Source: JBQTIP01 sp052388025
GTDB taxonomy: Bacteria; Actinomycetota; UBA4738; HRBIN12
Length of the DNA stretch: 29,251 nt
Assembly (NCBI GenBank): GCA_052388025.1
Contig: JBQTIP010000201.1
Coordinates: 1 to 29,251, forward strand
Direction of reading: 5' to 3'
Both the position numbers and the translations under genes were made by a program. The stretch's first letter is position 1. Each line of letters begins with the position of its first letter. This document shows positions 28,568 to 29,251 of this stretch, piece by piece. The notes under the pieces were generated by a model. It was given only the letters and a program-made list of their open reading frames with translations. It made no database searches and had not been told where the DNA came from.

Positions 28568-29251
28568 CGACGCGGACGCCATCGCGCTGCCTCGGCTGAA
28601 GCCCAAGCGCCCGAGGCGCGCCGAGCAGCGGAGCGGGATCTGGTACCCGAGGTGGTACTGGCCGTCGTTCGCCGCGCCCGCGCTGCTCTGGCTCTCGATC
28701 TTCTTCGTGCTGCCGATCTACACGGTCGTCTCGCTCGCGTTCGGCACCTCCGACCCGATCTTCCGAGCGCCGCTCCCCGTCTACCAGCCCTGGTACTGGA
28801 GCACGGACGCCATGGAGCAGGTGCTCGGCCGGTTCTTCGGCGAGGCGGCCTTCTGGCAGCCTGTCCTGATCCGCACGTTCCTGTTCGTGGGGGCGGCGAG
28901 CCTCATCTGCGTGATGCTTGGATACACCGTCGCGTACTACGTGGCCCGCTACGGCGGCAGGCGGAAGACCCTTTACCTCGTTCTCCTGATCTCACCCTTC
29001 TGGATCAGCTACCTGATGCGGATCTTCGCCTGGCAGAGCCTGCTGCAGCCGGACGGGTACATCAACGACTTCCTCGGCTTCCTCCGCATCTTCACGACGC
29101 CGGTGGTCTGGCTGGACGGCAAGCCGATCACCGTCATCCTGTCGCTCGTGTACGGGTACATCCCGTACATGATCCTGCCGATCTACGGCCAGCTCGACCG
29201 CATCAACCAGAGCATGCTGGAGGCCGGGCGGGATCTGGGCGCGAGCCCCCT
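28560..29251 (+). CDS. Spermidine/putrescine-type ABC transporter permease (PotB-like), 3'-partial
   Basis: An open frame from GTG 28560 runs off the window end (230 codons seen). After a basic cytosolic tail come a first membrane helix (PALLWLSIFFVLPIYTVVSLAF), a periplasmic stretch rich in Trp/Tyr, further helices (TFLFVGAASLICVMLGYTVA, LYLVLLISPFWISYLMRIFAW, VILSLVYGYIPYMILPIYG), and the start of the EAA coupling loop (MLEAGRDLGASP) where the window stops. RIFAWQSLL and PFWISYLMR are typical of PotB/PotH. It overlaps the PotD-like stop by 8 bp. PotC and PotA homologues are expected just beyond the window. Confidence 0.88.
   Translation, partial: MRSDADAIALPRLKPKRPRRAEQRSGIWYPRWYWPSFAAPALLWLSIFFVLPIYTVVSLAFGTSDPIFRAPLPVYQPWYWSTDAMEQVLGRFFGEAAFWQPVLIRTFLFVGAASLICVMLGYTVAYYVARYGGRRKTLYLVLLISPFWISYLMRIFAWQSLLQPDGYINDFLGFLRIFTTPVVWLDGKPITVILSLVYGYIPYMILPIYGQLDRINQSMLEAGRDLGASP

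Noticed and set aside
1..29251. CRISPR arrays, tRNA/rRNA genes, insertion sequences, phage genes
   Set aside because: No regularly spaced repeats, clover-leaf sequences, transposase or phage motifs were recognised on either strand by reading.

Overview
The window is a very GC-rich, densely coded stretch of bacterial chromosome. Strong third-position G/C bias, many GTG/TTG starts, Tat-exported lipoproteins and the IclR/TetR/ADP-forming CoA-ligase repertoire suggest a high-GC heterotrophic bacterium, most likely Actinomycetota. Chloroflexota or another high-GC phylum is not excluded. No rRNA, tRNA, CRISPR, phage or insertion-sequence genes were seen.

Layout. (1) 1-2700: the tail of an acyl-CoA dehydrogenase that has lost its middle, an orphan lipoprotein, and a Tat-exported phospholipase C/phosphoesterase. 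(2) 2706-7270: a minus-strand pair (phytoene-desaturase-like FAD oxidoreductase and ADP-forming CoA ligase) facing a divergent TetR regulator, with a palindrome between them. (3) 7280-16091: a compact minus-strand operon in the order IclR regulator, DmdA-like THF aminomethyltransferase, MetF-like reductase, dimethylglycine/sarcosine-dehydrogenase-like flavoprotein with GcvT domain, EtfB, EtfA, acyl-CoA dehydrogenase, RidA-like protein. (4) 16145-21743: on the minus strand, a glycine betaine/proline-type ABC importer (ProV ATPase with degenerate CBS tail, a double-length ProW permease, ProX lipoprotein), then a 51-codon remnant of an aldehyde dehydrogenase coupled to an MFS transporter. (5) 21742-23400: a plus-strand choline dehydrogenase (BetA) divergent from the importer. 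(6) 23412-27174: a minus-strand cascade of enoyl-CoA hydratase family protein, a second ADP-forming CoA ligase and an EamA transporter, joined by 4-bp GTGA overlaps. (7) 27311-29251: the start of a spermidine/putrescine-type ABC importer (PotD-like, PotB-like), cut by the window end.

How it may work together (inference). The importer could bring in quaternary ammonium or sulfonium osmolytes. BetA oxidises choline towards betaine. The DmdA-like and DMGDH-like enzymes would pass methyl groups to tetrahydrofolate, and MetF would convert 5-methyl-THF to methylene-THF. EtfAB would collect electrons from the two dehydrogenases. The CoA ligase, acyl-CoA dehydrogenase and crotonase superficially parallel DmdB, DmdC and DmdD of the DMSP demethylation pathway, although the ligase belongs to the ADP-forming family. 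The substrate cannot be fixed from sequence alone. Two genes (acyl-CoA dehydrogenase and aldehyde dehydrogenase) keep their ends in frame but lack their middles, which points to either real decay or assembly collapse.
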